Positions 25,767 to 39,344 of a stretch of 64,000 nucleotides of DNA are shown piece after piece. The notes under the pieces were generated by a model. That model worked only from the letters and a program-made list of their open reading frames with translations. It was not told the DNA's origin and did not search any database. Source of the stretch: Haliotis asinina (lineage: Eukaryota > Mollusca > Gastropoda > Lepetellida > Haliotidae); assembly GCF_037392515.1 (NCBI RefSeq), contig NC_090287.1, positions 10,399,501 to 10,463,500 on the forward strand, given 5' to 3'. Numbering within the stretch: position 1 is the stretch's first letter; each line of letters starts with the position of its first letter. The position numbers and the translations under genes are program-made.

Positions 25767-28700
25767 GATATTGCTTCAGTGAGCCTGACAGGCAGTAAGC
25801 AACACTGCTGGAAGTACATACAAATATATCACAACATACAAAAAGAGTTGAACAAGAGAAAAATAATAGCTGAACTTGATTCACCAATAGCTGTTTTCAC
25901 TTGGGACATCTAACGTGGGAAACAATCGCTGAGACTAATACAACTTATTTAAAAAAAAATATTAGTCACATCCAAGATACAGCAGCTACATACTGTGATG
26001 AAAACCCGCCTCTGAAAACTCGAACTGAAGACATTCGCTAAGATAGTGACCGTGATACAAAATGACTTAAAACGTTAATAGGAGTATTGGATACCATATT
26101 CCAAGCATCAAGCTAGGAATTTCTGACCGGAGTGGCGCAACAGCATTTACCCTGCAGCGGGAACAAACAGACGTCGTGACTAACACTAAGTCCATTACGC
26201 ACAGTTCACATTACAGATAGCAACCCCAAAATCAATGATTCATTCTGACAGTATCCCTAAGCAAGCGCTAGCCACCTGAACAGGCATTCGAGTCCAGTGC
26301 ATATTTCAGATTTTCCCCTTAATATATAGTTGACTAATGTTAGCTATATGATTGTAATTACTGTAAATTGAGCTGTTTCGAGACGACCCGGTAATCAGAC
26401 AGCAGACAGCAGACGAAAGTGAAACTTGGGTTCCAAATGTATCGGGGGACTGGTTATTGTTTATTTCTACATCGTGCCTTTTTACAGACTGAAATATCAA
26501 CAAAATATTCTTTCGTGTAATATTTAACATATTTAATCTTTAGTTATATTTTTCACTGAGTTCATGCTCCATATAAATAGTGGATATACTTTGAAATATG
26601 TAAATCGGTAAACAATCATTCGCCGGCCCCCTAATTAGCTAAGGGCAAATAACTCTTCTTAAAATGTATTTCTGCAGTGCAAATGTTCGAACATGTGTTC
26701 GAATCCTTGTTCAGATTTGAAACAAAATGTTTAAAACCTCTGGCAAGGCTAAACGTCAAGTGCAGCCTCAGAAATAATAAGCATCTTAAGCATAGTACAG
26801 TTTCTTAAAGTGAATATACTTAATCAATTTTATCCATAAATTCTTTGATCAATGTATTTCTGAGATATATATAAGTACTGTTTTGTTTCAGAATGTAAAA
26901 CAACAGACGTTGTTGAATCTTTGAACTTCTCGATCCACAAAAGACAATACAAACTATGAAATTACATTACCGTAATGTATAAAACGATGTTAGGATAAAT
27001 TCGTCAAGTGCGGACATCTCGTTGAAACGTGTGGTACTCAAGAACGACGAGTCTGCAATGAACGTCGTGGTCAGTGTAGTCAGAACAATGTGTCTGACTG
27101 GGGCCTGTCACTAAGCTGGTGCCGATTGAGCTAAAAGCTGTCTGACTTACTCCTAATCTGGTTAAAGTCGCCGCTTCATTAGCATGTTTACAAAGAGCTT
27201 GGGGAACTTGGGATTCAGTGACAAAGAGTCCTCAAAGAGGCAGATGAGTGTTTAGCGGAAGGAAGGGAACGGTGGCATCGCTTTGTTTCGTTACGTGAGA
27301 AATTTCTGTACATTCCTACATTTAAACTGTTAAAAAAGAGTTAAATCTCTTAGCCTTTTATCATGATAAAATTTTCATCGGATCGTACAAGAAATATTGA
27401 GTGTTCTAGTTAATGATTTTCACGGGGTTTTTTTTCGCCTTTCGGTTCAGCTTTCTCAACATGAAAGTAGATTTTTTAAATGCCACATCGATTGTGATTT
27501 TTGCATGGTCGCTGTACGTCATTTTGACGATGCATTGTCAGCCAGAGAACATCCTTTGACCGTGGGTTTGATTTACGGATATATCGATTTCATTGCGTTC
27601 CATGTCTTTCAAGTGATGTTGTATTATGATCACAAAATCGTTTTAATTCCTTCAAAAGCTGAATACTAGAAGAGAAGTTTCGACGAGACAATAACCAGGC
27701 ATCATGCGATCCTACTAACGAAAGCCGTATAATAGAACCTCGGACCTAGAAAATTGGCATTTATGGTTGTGCTGACTTACTGCGTCTGTTCACTATGATT
27801 TAGGGAATACGAGGCTGACTAATCACCAGTATACTGTGTCGTAAATGGTATTTAACATGGGGATTGTGTGGTCACATCTTATGCCCAGTACTCACAGCCA
27901 CACACATACATGCATGCACGTTCTTCATACGATAAAACACCGAGGTGTCGAACCTTTATGTGCCGAACTAACGGCTGACGCGAAGTAAACCATTGGTTTC
28001 CTTTCATGTGGTTTGTTTCCATAGTTCATGTTGTGTCGAACTTCGGATAGCTCGAAGTACCTTCGCTGCTCCCTCCAACCTCGACAGAACAGTATTTGAC
28101 TGTATACAAGCGCAATATTGTAAAGGAACGCGACGGAAATATCTCATTTCACCTCACAATACTATATACACCCCCTGGAGTACAAGTTGAATATACAGAA
28201 ATATACAAAGAAAAACATTGCTATATAATGATGATGTACTAGGCACGAGCATCAGGTTTATTGCATGAATAATAGGAATAAATATCACTAATCAATTGTT
28301 TGCATCCAGGTATTTTGTAAAATCTAAATTTCAGTATTTTCTATTGCCGGTCTTATAGTGCCGTCACACGTGGGTTAGTTGATGTGCACTTTACCTACGT
28401 TCAGAGAATCGGTGACAACTGGGGGATCGATATCAGGGGATTGAGATTTCTAAATCCAAACAATCTCTGGACATTTCCAAACACTATCAATGTTGGCCCC
28501 TAGCTGACGGTAAGTCCAGGAGCGGAGATATCGGTAATCGCGACTAATTTAGCCATGACAAGAGACACTTTAAAGCCCTGCTGAAGGCGCTTCCCGCCAT
28601 GGAACCGGAAGTGCTCAATGAAGATAGATTCCGACTCTGGGAAGAAAGTGGCGGGGAATCAATTACATCTACCGTTCTTCACTAATTGGGCATTTTGCGG

Positions 28701-28840
28701 AGCTGACTGACAGTACCTAATTTCGACTAGTTTTCTCAGTAATTACGAGTCTCTTGATAAATGGCTTTTTATTCATTGTCTGTTTCGGGGCATAGTGCAC
28801 ACTGATCCTTTAATGCTGTCTAGTCAATTTGGGCCAAAGT
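25767..28840. other. Upstream region of the unknown gene, nothing else recognised
   Basis: Should hold the promoter and any noncoding first exon of the minus-strand gene starting at 25766, but I see no clear TATA box or CpG-rich core. Short open frames here have no family features. Confidence 0.4.
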
Positions 28841-28843
28841 GCT

Positions 28844-29075
28844 GCCATTACCTTTTATGGGAATCTTTATGTACATTTACCTTACTAAACTACTGGTCTT
28901 GGCAGTTCTGGTAGGTTGAGATATTTCTCAGTCTGGTTGATCTGACCAGTATAAGTTGGCTACACAGAATGTTCTCTCACAAGAGACAAGACAAGAACAT
29001 TTGCATGACTGAAAAATTCCTGAACCCTAACACAAACAAACGTTTGCCCAGACCGAAGCGGACTTTCATTTACAA
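28844..29075 (+). repeat. Dispersed repeat, copy 1 of a 232-bp direct pair
   Basis: Starts gccattaccttttatgggaa and ends gactttcatttacaa. It matches 31160-31392 at roughly 93-95% by eye over its whole length. Family unknown. Confidence 0.8.
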
Positions 29076-29349
29076 AAGGATCTTACTCAGAAAACTAGAA
29101 AAAGTTCCCCACAACACTTTCAACAACCCAGAATCTCATCCGAGTAGACGAAGCAGTGTTGCAGTACGGTAGGTATGATCGTAACCAGATGATAAACTGG
29201 TGGTCGATAGTTCGAGCACAAATCTTTTCCCATCACACTACAAGGAGCATATGATATAAGCATCAGTACAGGCCAGCAGGATGAGAGGGTCGCCGGTAGT
29301 TAAATCACGCCAAAGGCCGTGGGTCGATTCTGAGTATAAATGGCTGACT

Positions 29350-29470
29350 GAGTTTTGCGCCGCTTTTAGCAACGATCCAGTAATATCATGGAGGGGGACA
29401 CCAGAAATGGTGGAAATGGACATTGTTGGAATGTTGTTAAAAGCGTCGTACATCCTTGCTAACTCACTCG
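29350..29470. repeat. Two SINE tail fragments in inverted arrangement
   Basis: 29350-29410 reads as a reversed SINE 3' part (gttttgcgccgcttttagca, acaccagaaatgg). 29411-29470 reads as a forward tail (ggaatgttgttaaaagcgtc, then aactcactcg). The heads are absent. Confidence 0.5.
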
Positions 29471-29479
29471 ATAGAGGAC

Positions 29480-31150
29480 GACCACATTCACAGTGAACCG
29501 GCCGACAATGACAGTGCCTTGAGCAATCTGAGTTCTAGCCCGGTCCATCTGACTGACATTCAATACTTGGAACTCTATTTAAGACGCCAGTGCGTCGAGA
29601 CCAAAACTAGTCAGCATTTTCAATTTGCTGTAATGAAAGATCAAATCCGTAGTGCATAGAGATATACATTGCTCTTATCAATAGTAGCATTTGAATTGAA
29701 TATTTTCAATTTATTCATGAATTCCAGCTCTCAATAACTGCATTCTTTTTCAATATGTCCCATTTGTCTAAAAAATGAGACACATTTCTATATTGCAAAG
29801 TCTTTCTCGGACAGATAAATCTCTGGTGATAGTTTGTCAAGTGTAATGTACTGAGAAACCTGAATAAAATTGGAATGAAGTGATATAATGTCATCAAGTC
29901 TCAATTAGGAATCATGATAAGTAGATCGCGTGCTGTGCTATTTCATATGTGTGAACACAAGTGAACATGAGTGAACATTTCAGATGGAAGAATATGATGG
30001 AATCGGAATTTCGCGATATATTTGTTTATTTGAGTCATCGGCCTTCTAGAAGTTGGTGCGTCAGTAATGAATTTTTTTTATTGATTACAAGAAGAAGACG
30101 TTATCTGCAAGGTCGTATTATGTTTCATTACATATTGAAAGATTGAAAGCGCACTTTGTCCACCACGAAAAGAGAATGCTGAAATAAACCTTAGAGAATT
30201 TAAACCATCGCTACTAACCCATCATCACGATGGGAGATAACACATTTGATAAGCAAATATGATAGACAAAGTAAACAACGGCAACCATATCATCCGACCA
30301 ATGAGGCATTATTCTTCACGAACCGATATCATTATTCCATTGATTTTCCCTCGAAGCCGGCAGCATGCCTAACGTAATTGGTGGTTCTGATGGTGGTCGT
30401 CAGATGTGGACAGCAGGAGTCAACCCAAGTCTGAGTGGGCACATCCTCACAGGGTGGCCGGGGGCAGGGTATTTGCAGGGCGGAGGTCTAATTACTGTTT
30501 CTATACACCCCAAAGTGCTCTATTCGCCGGTCGTGGCCGGAGGTAAAGTAATCATATCATATTCATACTAATATGTGCTTCACATCCTGTCTCCATTAGC
30601 CCTGGGCGTACACGTGGTCATTTGCACCTTCTTGTGTTGTGCCTGTTCATTGATTCTCCTCTTTATAAGTCTGCAAAACTATTCGTGTATGGTCGTATTG
30701 ACCCTGTGTGGAGCTCTGGCCTTTGTCCACATTGTGTCTACCGTTCTTCAGCCTCATTCTTTGATCAGCAGCGCTCCAGAGCTATTTTCATTCTTCACTC
30801 AACGAGAAATGTAAATAAGCCCGTAAATGGTATTACTTTTGGTATAATGTGCAATGTTTAAGAAAAGACATGAATCAACTGAGCTTCTGTCTTTAGTACG
30901 ATGTTAAGAGCGTGACACACACGACACGATCTACTGTCCAATCAGAACGATCTTAAGAAAATATAATCTATTTCCAACGGACAATATTTAAGAACATGTC
31001 AAGCAGCGGTTCATCTATTCCCAAAGAACGATGTTTCAGAGAACGTCAAACAACAGTTCATCATTTGTTCGATATGCAGTGTTTAAGAGCATGTCCTGTA
31101 CAAAATGACCTCTTTCAAGTGTACAAGATAGAAGAACATGACGTATCTAT
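29480..31150. other. Intergenic, no gene seen
   Basis: Only short frames without splice or family support. A Gly-rich frame at 30365-30571 and a hydrophobic frame at 30575-30814 were judged chance. Confidence 0.4.
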
Positions 31151-31159
31151 AAAACAACT

Positions 31160-31392
31160 GCCCATTACCTTTTATGGGAATTTGTATGTACATTTACCTT
31201 ACTAAACTACTGGTCTTGGCAGTTCTGGTAGGTTGAGATATTTCTCAATCTGGTTGATCTGACCAGTATAAGTTGGCTACACAGAATGTTGTCCCAACGG
31301 ACACAAGACAAGAACATCTGCATGACTGAAAAATTCCTCAACCCTAACACAAACAAACGTTTGCCCAGACCGAAACGGTCTTTCATTTACAA
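31160..31392 (+). repeat. Dispersed repeat, copy 2 of a 232-bp direct pair
   Basis: Second copy of the repeat at 28844, offset 2,316 bp. Starts gcccattaccttttatggga. A few substitutions only. No retroelement parts lie between the copies, so they are not called LTRs. Confidence 0.8.
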
Positions 31393-33483
31393 TGTGGTAT
31401 GAAATATATTCGAAGAAGCATAAAGATGTATGTAAGACTGTATGTATTTTCTAATCATGCTTTTCCTTGAAACTTCAATCTGACCTTTTCAGATGTCCAT
31501 GCAAATTAGAAAGAAGGAGACCGAGGTAAATTTACCAGTGACCAACTTGGGCCATCTTTTCCCGAAGCCATCTTAGCGATAAATGGACGGAAGCATAAAT
31601 CGGTGTATGGAGTTCAACAGATATATTCTGGACATACAGTGTGGATCTGTATGTGGATCCAGTGAAATACAGTGTCTGTGTCAACTATCCTTGAACGTAT
31701 GCAAGGATAATGATATATATGGACAATTACATAAGGCTTTTCCATTCTCTGCTGCGATTTGTATTTTATTTTTGCTTCTTTTCATCACCGATGTAGTCAC
31801 TTGTCAATTTCAGCATACTACAATAATGATCACCAACAGACAAAAAGTCAGCTGCATATTTAAGGTATCTGGTTACTGCAGACGAATAATGGTCCCCTCT
31901 GTAGGTGAGTACTGAGGTGAGAAGCACATGAAGTAAACGTCATGACCCAACGCCTACACGATTTTAACGCCGTGGTGCTTTCCAACTGTACAAATGTAAT
32001 GTACATGTAACAGAACGAACTAAACCTAAATAATTAACGTTATCAGATCGATTTCTCCCCGAAATGCTATCAGTGGTGTGTCTGTGGCCGTATATTCAAT
32101 TATCATCATACGGGTTGGGATCTGAAGACACACCAGGGTCAGTGAGTGGCGGGAACAATGCATTGACATCAAACATGGTCGTTCGATAAACTCTGTTTGG
32201 GAACACAGTACTGCGTAATCACGTTCATTTCTCAAATATTTGTGGTTTGAAACGGAATTGAATTCAATTTAGGTGGTAAGATGGTTTGTGGACAGAAGCG
32301 GCTTAAAATGGGTGTGTTGAAAGAACGTAATTGTTTATAGAAACGTCTTTGGGTCAAGTTGGGTCGTAAACGAGAAGAAATCTCCCACCATCGGTCTGTT
32401 TTTACGACCTAGAACTGGTTTTGTTTCGCCGCGAAGCGCGGCATCAGCTGGTCCATGAACCCTTTCAGTTCAAGAGGGACGTAATGACTTCAGGAAAGAA
32501 ACCTTTAGGACGAATTTGATTGAAAGAGTTCCATTCTATACACATGACACGCCCAAACAGAATAGAGTTTTATTCTGAATTATAACGATGGTTTAGACCA
32601 TATTTCTGAAAACACGCCGTTCTAATGGTCTTGTCGAAGAATGACTGTGGGAATCGATTCAATTACGCCTGTCACCTCTTGGGTACATGTATAGGTCTGC
32701 TGATATGCTGGCATTTTATACAAGCAAATATCCTTATCATTAGAACGGTAGACACGGTGAAGATGCCCACATCCGCTTCATGACGAGGGATTATGGAGAA
32801 TATTCCTCAACGTCAAAGATGTAGTTGATAAGCTATGTTATTTCAGCGAACGGCGTGCCAATACCGTTGGGAGAGATCCTTAAGCGACATCAAAAAGCAA
32901 ACATGTAAGCGACATCCGTGTGTGAATTTGCTTAATCAATTCCTCTCAGGAAACAGACTCCGATCATCAACTGCCCAAACAAGATGGTAGGCATTGTTGG
33001 GCTCAACACGCGATGAGTCGATGGCTGTTGCTCCCATCTATAGGTCTTCTGACGTCTCCCTAGACTCATCTTTTTTTTGTTCCCGGGAAAATCAATTCGG
33101 ATCTTGTAGGGAGTGTATGGGTAAACTATAAAGAAATACAAGAAGACTACACTCGTTCTGTCTTGAGATTGATTAGTGTTTGGCGATTAAACGAACGTCC
33201 GACTGTCAATCATAGGCGTTATTGGCAACTTAGGTCTACCCCTCATTACTACAAGACGGCGAAGGTTGAGAACTTTTGAAAAGACATGTGTCATAATTGT
33301 ATGACTTCACATATGGGTTTTCTCATACTCTAGACTTGAGTACCGTTCAACAGTTCAGAATATATGAATACAAACCTTAATCAGCATGCTGATGATAGGA
33401 TCACGGCTTTAAAAAGATGCATCAGTCCTGTCCTGTCCTCATTATCACGCAGTATTAATTGTCATATCTAATCTGCGTTCAAG

Positions 33484-33560
33484 AGAGTGAGTGAGTGAGT
33501 ATGGTTGTTATATGGCTTGTAGCAATATTCGAGCCGCTTTCCTACACAAAGTTCCAGAAT
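33484..33560. repeat. Fragment of second abalone-type repeat family
   Basis: gagtgagtgagtatggttgt and agcaatattcgag match the start of the family seen best at 50907 and 60262. Confidence 0.45.
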
Positions 33561-33935
33561 ACCCCTGACTCAGACAGGCAGCGCTATTTCCATTTGCGTA
33601 ATCAGTGTTTGATTAAGTCGGTTGTATGGCTTAACGAGCTGTCATCGAACCTTATGGAGAGCTAACGACGCAGCCTATTTGTGTACATATATCTTGGCAT
33701 GCACCTCACTGTTACATTTGCACTTTTGTATATGCTTACATTAGGCCAGTGTGTTCTGATTTCAGTAAAGGCGCGTATGTTTACAAAGACAACTTACGAC
33801 AGCGATGTTATGCTACGTCATCATTAAATTAGTAATGTCAAGACACTGACCACTCACACGCAAGCCCTTGTGTCCTTGCGGGTATTATAGATTTAAAAAA
33901 TATTTTCTTGATATGATCCCGACACAAAAAAACCT

Positions 33936-34016
33936 ATTCATATATGGAGCATGGACCCTCAAGCCTTCGGCGCGAACAAGCAATCCTTTAACCACTAGGC
34001 TACCCAACCGTTGCAA
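33936..34016 (-). repeat. tRNA-derived SINE fragment
   Basis: The tail end ttcggcgcgaacaagcaatc and cctttaaccactaggctacc is the complement of a tRNA-like SINE head, as in the copy at 50500. Confidence 0.55.
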
Positions 34017-37000
34017 CAGAGGAACGATTTTCAAGGCGATTCGTTCTGAATGGGTAGCTGATTCAAATTGAGTTGCAAAGTTTGGTGTTGATTATGCATG
34101 TTTTACCTCATTAAAAATAGATTTAATGAACTGATGTATCTTTTCAGTCGGGAAATCAGCATGCTGTTAATCAAAGTATAGAATATGTTATAGGCACGAC
34201 GACATCTTCATTCCTTTGTGAGTTGCTATTGCGTGCCGTCACAGCGTGGCGTTATGTGGTTTGTGATGTGATGCTTCTTGAAGTAACATCATGCTATCAT
34301 TCAACTTCCTCTTGGGTATTACTCCATAAGCCTACTTTCTGGTGCACGATGCTACCAGGCATTGCACATATTACATGGAGCTGTGTGAAGCCATGTTGTA
34401 ACACTCTGTAACGTCATTGTAAGCATCATCACCTGTGACGGAACATAACGTTATATGGCTATAAATGTCACTGTGCGTGATGTGACGGTATATGGTTATA
34501 ACCCTAATATACGGTGAGGACACATGCCGATGCGATTATTTCGAAACAAAACCAGGAACATTTTTGTTTTGCTTTATTGTTACATCAAAATTCACAATTA
34601 GTATACCAAACAGAAACTGCTATTGCACCAGAACACTCTTCTCGTGCCTGCACAGGCACTGGCCGGTACTAACAAAGTCTGGGAAATACATAAATAATCC
34701 TCTAGTACTCTATCTATTCCCATCGCGCGGCAAAGCCTGCATCAAAATCACCGTGTGTATTGACAGATCTCTGATATTTATGACTGCAAAAAACCTGAGT
34801 ACTATTTATCACTTAAACCAGTTCAGCTTCCATCTGGTACCTCTGTAATATTACCGACTTTTACGAAGGTTATATTTCCAAGCGACTGAACTTCACTTCT
34901 CGTTATCGATCCGTTCTTTAAATTGAAAGCATATTGGCCAAATACTTTTTAGAACGACTGTTCTGTTAACATTATAGCCAGAATGCACTCACGGTACAGA
35001 ATGGTTATTAAATGTGACAGATTCGTGCCACGGTGCCAATACTCCACGTCGCTTTAATCATATCAACTTGATTAATATTCGAAGAAAGAAACCACGAAAC
35101 CATGTTTGATTGACGCAAAGTGGTTTAAAGATTGTTTAATCGATCACTCTCACATATTAACTTTCTTTGCTGTGACAGTGTGTCCAGAAAACACCATGTT
35201 GAAACGCAGCACGCTATTACATAATGATAGGACTTTCAAAGACGATCTACAGACGTACTTCATCGGAATAACTGTTCCACGGCCCATCAGCAGGAACCAA
35301 CATCTAAAACACTCCCGCAGAGTGAAAGGAAAGTATTCTTCAAATGGTAAAATCGCTTCAAATTTCCGTGGAAGTTGTTCTTGGCGCTGCTAAACGGATT
35401 AATATGATGTGACAATTTACAGCTGAATAAAGTCTCCTGCTGAGGTATGCATTCATCCGATAGTCCATTCATTAATTCAATGACTGATTCATTGATTCAG
35501 TGCAATCCTATTTCCATATTAGTTACTAGGCGTTTTATAACACGGAATCATTAATGGAGACTATAGTAGTTCCTGTTGCTGTGGTCCACTCGGACAGCAC
35601 TGCGAGTGAGCAGTCAGTGGGAGTTTAACGGTAAATATGGTATGTTGAGTTATACCAGGAATAACTGCAATGACGTCATCAGTGACAAGCCACAGTTTAT
35701 ACATTGACTAATATTACATGTGAAGGCAAATATAACACAATTATGCTTTCAAAGAGACTATATGAATTATGACATTTCAGAACTAGGTAAGGCACCGTTT
35801 TCAGGTGTGTTATTTTTTTCAAACATTTACTTGCACGACCCAAGTTACCTATTGTATATGGTACATCAGTCGTTCATTCCGGAAGTATAAATAAGATCGA
35901 GAAAAACATGCTTAACATACCCGTAAATCCAAGCAGTCCTATTCCGAGAAGATCGTCCTCAAAGACAAAGAGATCCGCTAAATACCATTGTTGGAATCTG
36001 ACAGTAATTTCATCACGATTTGTGTAACCCATGTCTTTTGCAGACAAACAAAGTGTATGGCGTGAGAAGCTCTGATTCAGGGAAAGTGACACTCAAATGA
36101 TTGGAGCAGTTCCATTGACGTTACAAATCAAGATTGCAACGGAACTACACACAGGATTTCACATTTTATGAAACTGCATCTCAAATATTATCCAAGCACT
36201 ATCAGTCTTGGAAATCTAGACCACACAATAGCGTGTCTTAATACAAAGTAGCCGATCTAGATCCCCCCACGGGCGATCCATTCACTCAAATGACGAAATG
36301 TGTGCAAAGCTCGGGCGAACAGATTTGATTTCAGCGAAGATATATGTCAGATATACAGTAGATAATGATAATATGACCCCTTGCTACCATAAATCATGGT
36401 TCTACTTCTGGACTTAATGGCACGTCTACATGCTCACGTGGCCAATACAAGGAATCATACATCATTGAGACCTACTCCAAGCAGAAGAGATTTCGCGTTT
36501 ATGACTTCTAAAGTCTGAAAGCATTTTTCAAAGCTATATATATATATATCGACCCATTATGTAAGACCTAAGGCAGCCTTACAACGCTAATCAGAACCTA
36601 TCGACCAATCCATGTGAAGGATACCTACATAGTTGATACCAAGTTTTAAATTATCAACGTTACCATGGAAACGCTATACGAAGATTTTCTACTTAACATT
36701 GTGAACTTGTACATACGTGTAGTGCATGGCCCGCTGGAACTGTGGCGTCTGCCATGTGGACTGTTTCCCTGATCCCATTGGTGCTTTTGGCATTGGTCCC
36801 CCTTTGGATCCCGTGCACTGCCTGTTAGACATGGACGGTCCACGTCCTTCGGTGACTGTCGTGACAACGTGATGGTCAGGGGCTTTATAGCTTATAATGG
36901 TTATGAAGTCAGGCGAATTATTGACCATTGTCCGATCAATATCAGTCGCAGCAGACGACCACCGACATATGGCGGGAAATGCTTTCGGCAAGTGTAATGA

Positions 37001-38295
37001 TTTATTGTCACGGGTTTATGGTGGTCCACGTGTCTGATTCTGCCTCAAATGACAAAGTGAGAAGTTACAGGTGACAGTCGAAGCCATCAGTGCTTGTTTG
37101 GGCGTCAGTTTAAATGTAGATGAGTTTCCTGTGATAGACATTGTCCATGTAGTTCAATGTGACTCGGTGTTCAGCTTCGTCTTGCAATAGGTGTGTGCTA
37201 CAATGAGAGAGAGCTCCTAGAGGATTTTAAATACTGAGTGTAAGTAGCATACGTGCGTCTTGAGTAGCCGGGTGTGTTTTAAGGATTGCCTTCCTCAACG
37301 ATAATGACAACCATACAACATCTTTAAATACCTGAATTTCCAGGACGGGGCACCGCCCTTCTCTATCGATCAAAGCAGTAATTACTGGGCTGCATTGTCC
37401 GGTGGAGTAAAACCACAGCGTGTTAACCATTTCTTGGCCCTGCGGTGGAGTTCTGGCAGTATAACGAAGTTACGTGTTTGGATCTGTAAATTAAGGTGAT
37501 TATGGAGGCGAATACTCCCATAAGTAGCGACCCATCTTTATCAGCTAAAATGTTTTAGGGTGATTAGAATGACGATCAAGATTGGCTGCCTTGAAAGATA
37601 GTGCCTATGGCATTTAGGATTTTGTCTTACACCAACAGTGCAGGCCTTAGCAATATTTGTAAGCAGTTTTCTTGCACAAGAACTGCCATTCCCTGGGAAT
37701 TGTAGGTCCATTGTCTCCCTATCAGAAAAATAAGAGTAAAGTTGTTCTATCATCTTCACTTTGAGACGAATGTTCATTCGTCATTGTACAGGATGCCAGA
37801 GCTTGTTCCATCGAATATAGCTTACACCAAATCCTAGACCTAGCTTACCCATAACAACATCAAAGAACGACATTCTAAATATTCCCTGAATGCTTTTAGA
37901 TGTGTGGAATGGAATTATTATCAACAGAGTTCTCAAAAGCGTAAAGTTTTAGCAGTGGCATTCTAGAAGTTGGGTAGATGAAGTTGAGAACTATTTTAAT
38001 GGACATCCAGTCAGATAAAAAGCATGAAAGGATTTTCAGTTATGATTGGAAAGGTTCAGCTCTGGCAAAACTATATTTCGGGTTTGAATAACTCTAAATG
38101 ACGTAAGACATCTTTTCATGCACCGTGGGGCATTTGTTCACGAATATGAGCCTAGATACACTTGCATATCTATAGACAGAGACCAGGCCATTTTGTGAAA
38201 AAACACCGTTACTGAGAAAGCAATATGTGAAATACAGGCCTTTCTCAGAGTTTGTTTGGGTGTGAAACATTAAGACATGATATGGGCTTCCTCAA

Positions 38296-38640
38296 GTGAA
38301 GCAGTCATGCTCCCTCCTGGTGAATCTGTTTACACATGAGTCAGAATTTCTGCACAAATGTCTTGCAAAATCAGAACAGGGTAATTTAGCCAAGACGTTT
38401 AACTTGAGTGTCAGACATATCAATGATCTGTTATCGTTCGATATCAGTCAAATAACCAATGTCCTTCCACTCATGTATCCACCTGAGCTTGATATGAAAA
38501 AGACCAGTGAGGCCGCTTTCGTGAGGTTCTTATTCAGATCTTCGCACAAAAGATTCAGAGACATACAAAAAACCCAAAAAAAACCTCTCCATAAAGATGT
38601 ATGGGGGACGACTTCAACTACCAGCCTCTCTTTGTGTTAA
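38296..38640 (+). mobile_element. Reverse-transcriptase fragment of a retroelement (possibly Penelope-like)
   Basis: The frame contains CSLLVNLF, RHINDLLSFD and LMYPPELDMKKTSEA. These match, block by block, the region around the catalytic YxDD motif of an invertebrate retroelement reverse transcriptase family (pattern APLLADLF, YRYIDDLLS, IYPPELEIKET). It is a broken remnant. Related scraps may continue to about 38800. Penelope-like is a guess. Confidence 0.5.
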
Positions 38641-39187
38641 GCAACATCCCAAGCGCTTCACCATTTGGAGTTTCACAACTTTTGAGCTTGAAATAAAGGA
38701 GACCAGTGTCCCCGCATAAAGATTCAGTGACAAACAAAACCCTTCTCTGCAAGGATTATGACTAGAGCTAGAGGGCTGACTGCAGCTTTCAGCCTCCCTT
38801 CAGCATTTGGTGTTCCTAACTATCGAGGTGCAATGGAACAAGCTCTTTCTGTCAAGTCGATCAAAGTTACCACAAGACTCAAGTAAACTTCTAAAAAGGT
38901 CTATTAGAGACATTTGGAGATGCATCTGTAATGGCGGGAGTCACTGTGGGGCAGGACGCAGCCACCTTTCACGAACACCTAGAGTCATCACTAATTCAAG
39001 TTTGTTGGTATGTGAGATTTCTTGGATATGGAAAGTGTTAGTCGCTTTTATGTTTAATGAACTTACTTTACACATATTCGTCTCGAAGTTGTCAACAAGA
39101 CTCCTATACGCACCCCAAATCGTATTTATGTTGTAGGTGATGTGTTTGTTGTACAGTACTGAAGATCCAAATATGCCCACGTACATA

Positions 39188-39232
39188 CTGATGGAAACAA
39201 ATAAAGGAATGTGCTTGCATCGAGGGCTCATT
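39188..39232. mobile_element. Left-end fragment of the 13076-type MITE
   Basis: TA|CTGATGGAAACAAATAAAGG and then tgtgcttgcatcgag correspond to the left arm of the MITE at 13076. The right end is not seen. Confidence 0.4.
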
Positions 39233-39344
39233 ATGCCGTACGTACGCGTATGTGTGTGGTATCATTACACGGCTGAGTTGACCTGTCCAACAAATGACCG
39301 GGAACGGACCACATGAAATGTAGAGGATTGCTCAGAACAAAGAG

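Larger units (their letters stand above)
31400..38280. other. Intergenic, no supported gene
   Basis: AT-rich sequence with scattered SINE scraps at 33484-33560 and 33936-34016. Possible minus-strand exon-like frames at about 35924-36020 and 36700-36880 have plausible donors but no family or partner exons. A short (TA)n tract lies at about 36535-36550. Confidence 0.4.

Noticed and set aside
30575-30814. Hydrophobic 79-codon frame as a small membrane protein
   Set aside because: Overlaps a second unrelated open frame, T-rich composition alone gives the hydrophobic residues, and there is no start or splice support.
28844-31392. LTR pair of a retroelement
   Set aside because: No primer-binding site, polypurine tract or retroelement coding parts between the copies.
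35924-36020. Possible minus-strand exon (frame with FQQWYLADLFVFEDDLLGIG)
   Set aside because: Looks a little like a tetraspanin end, but it lacks the diagnostic cysteines and the acceptor is weak.
36700-36880. Possible minus-strand coding exon (frame with GPMPKAPMGSGKQSTWQTPQ)
   Set aside because: Composition and a gtatgt donor are suggestive, but no partner exon, family or start evidence was found.
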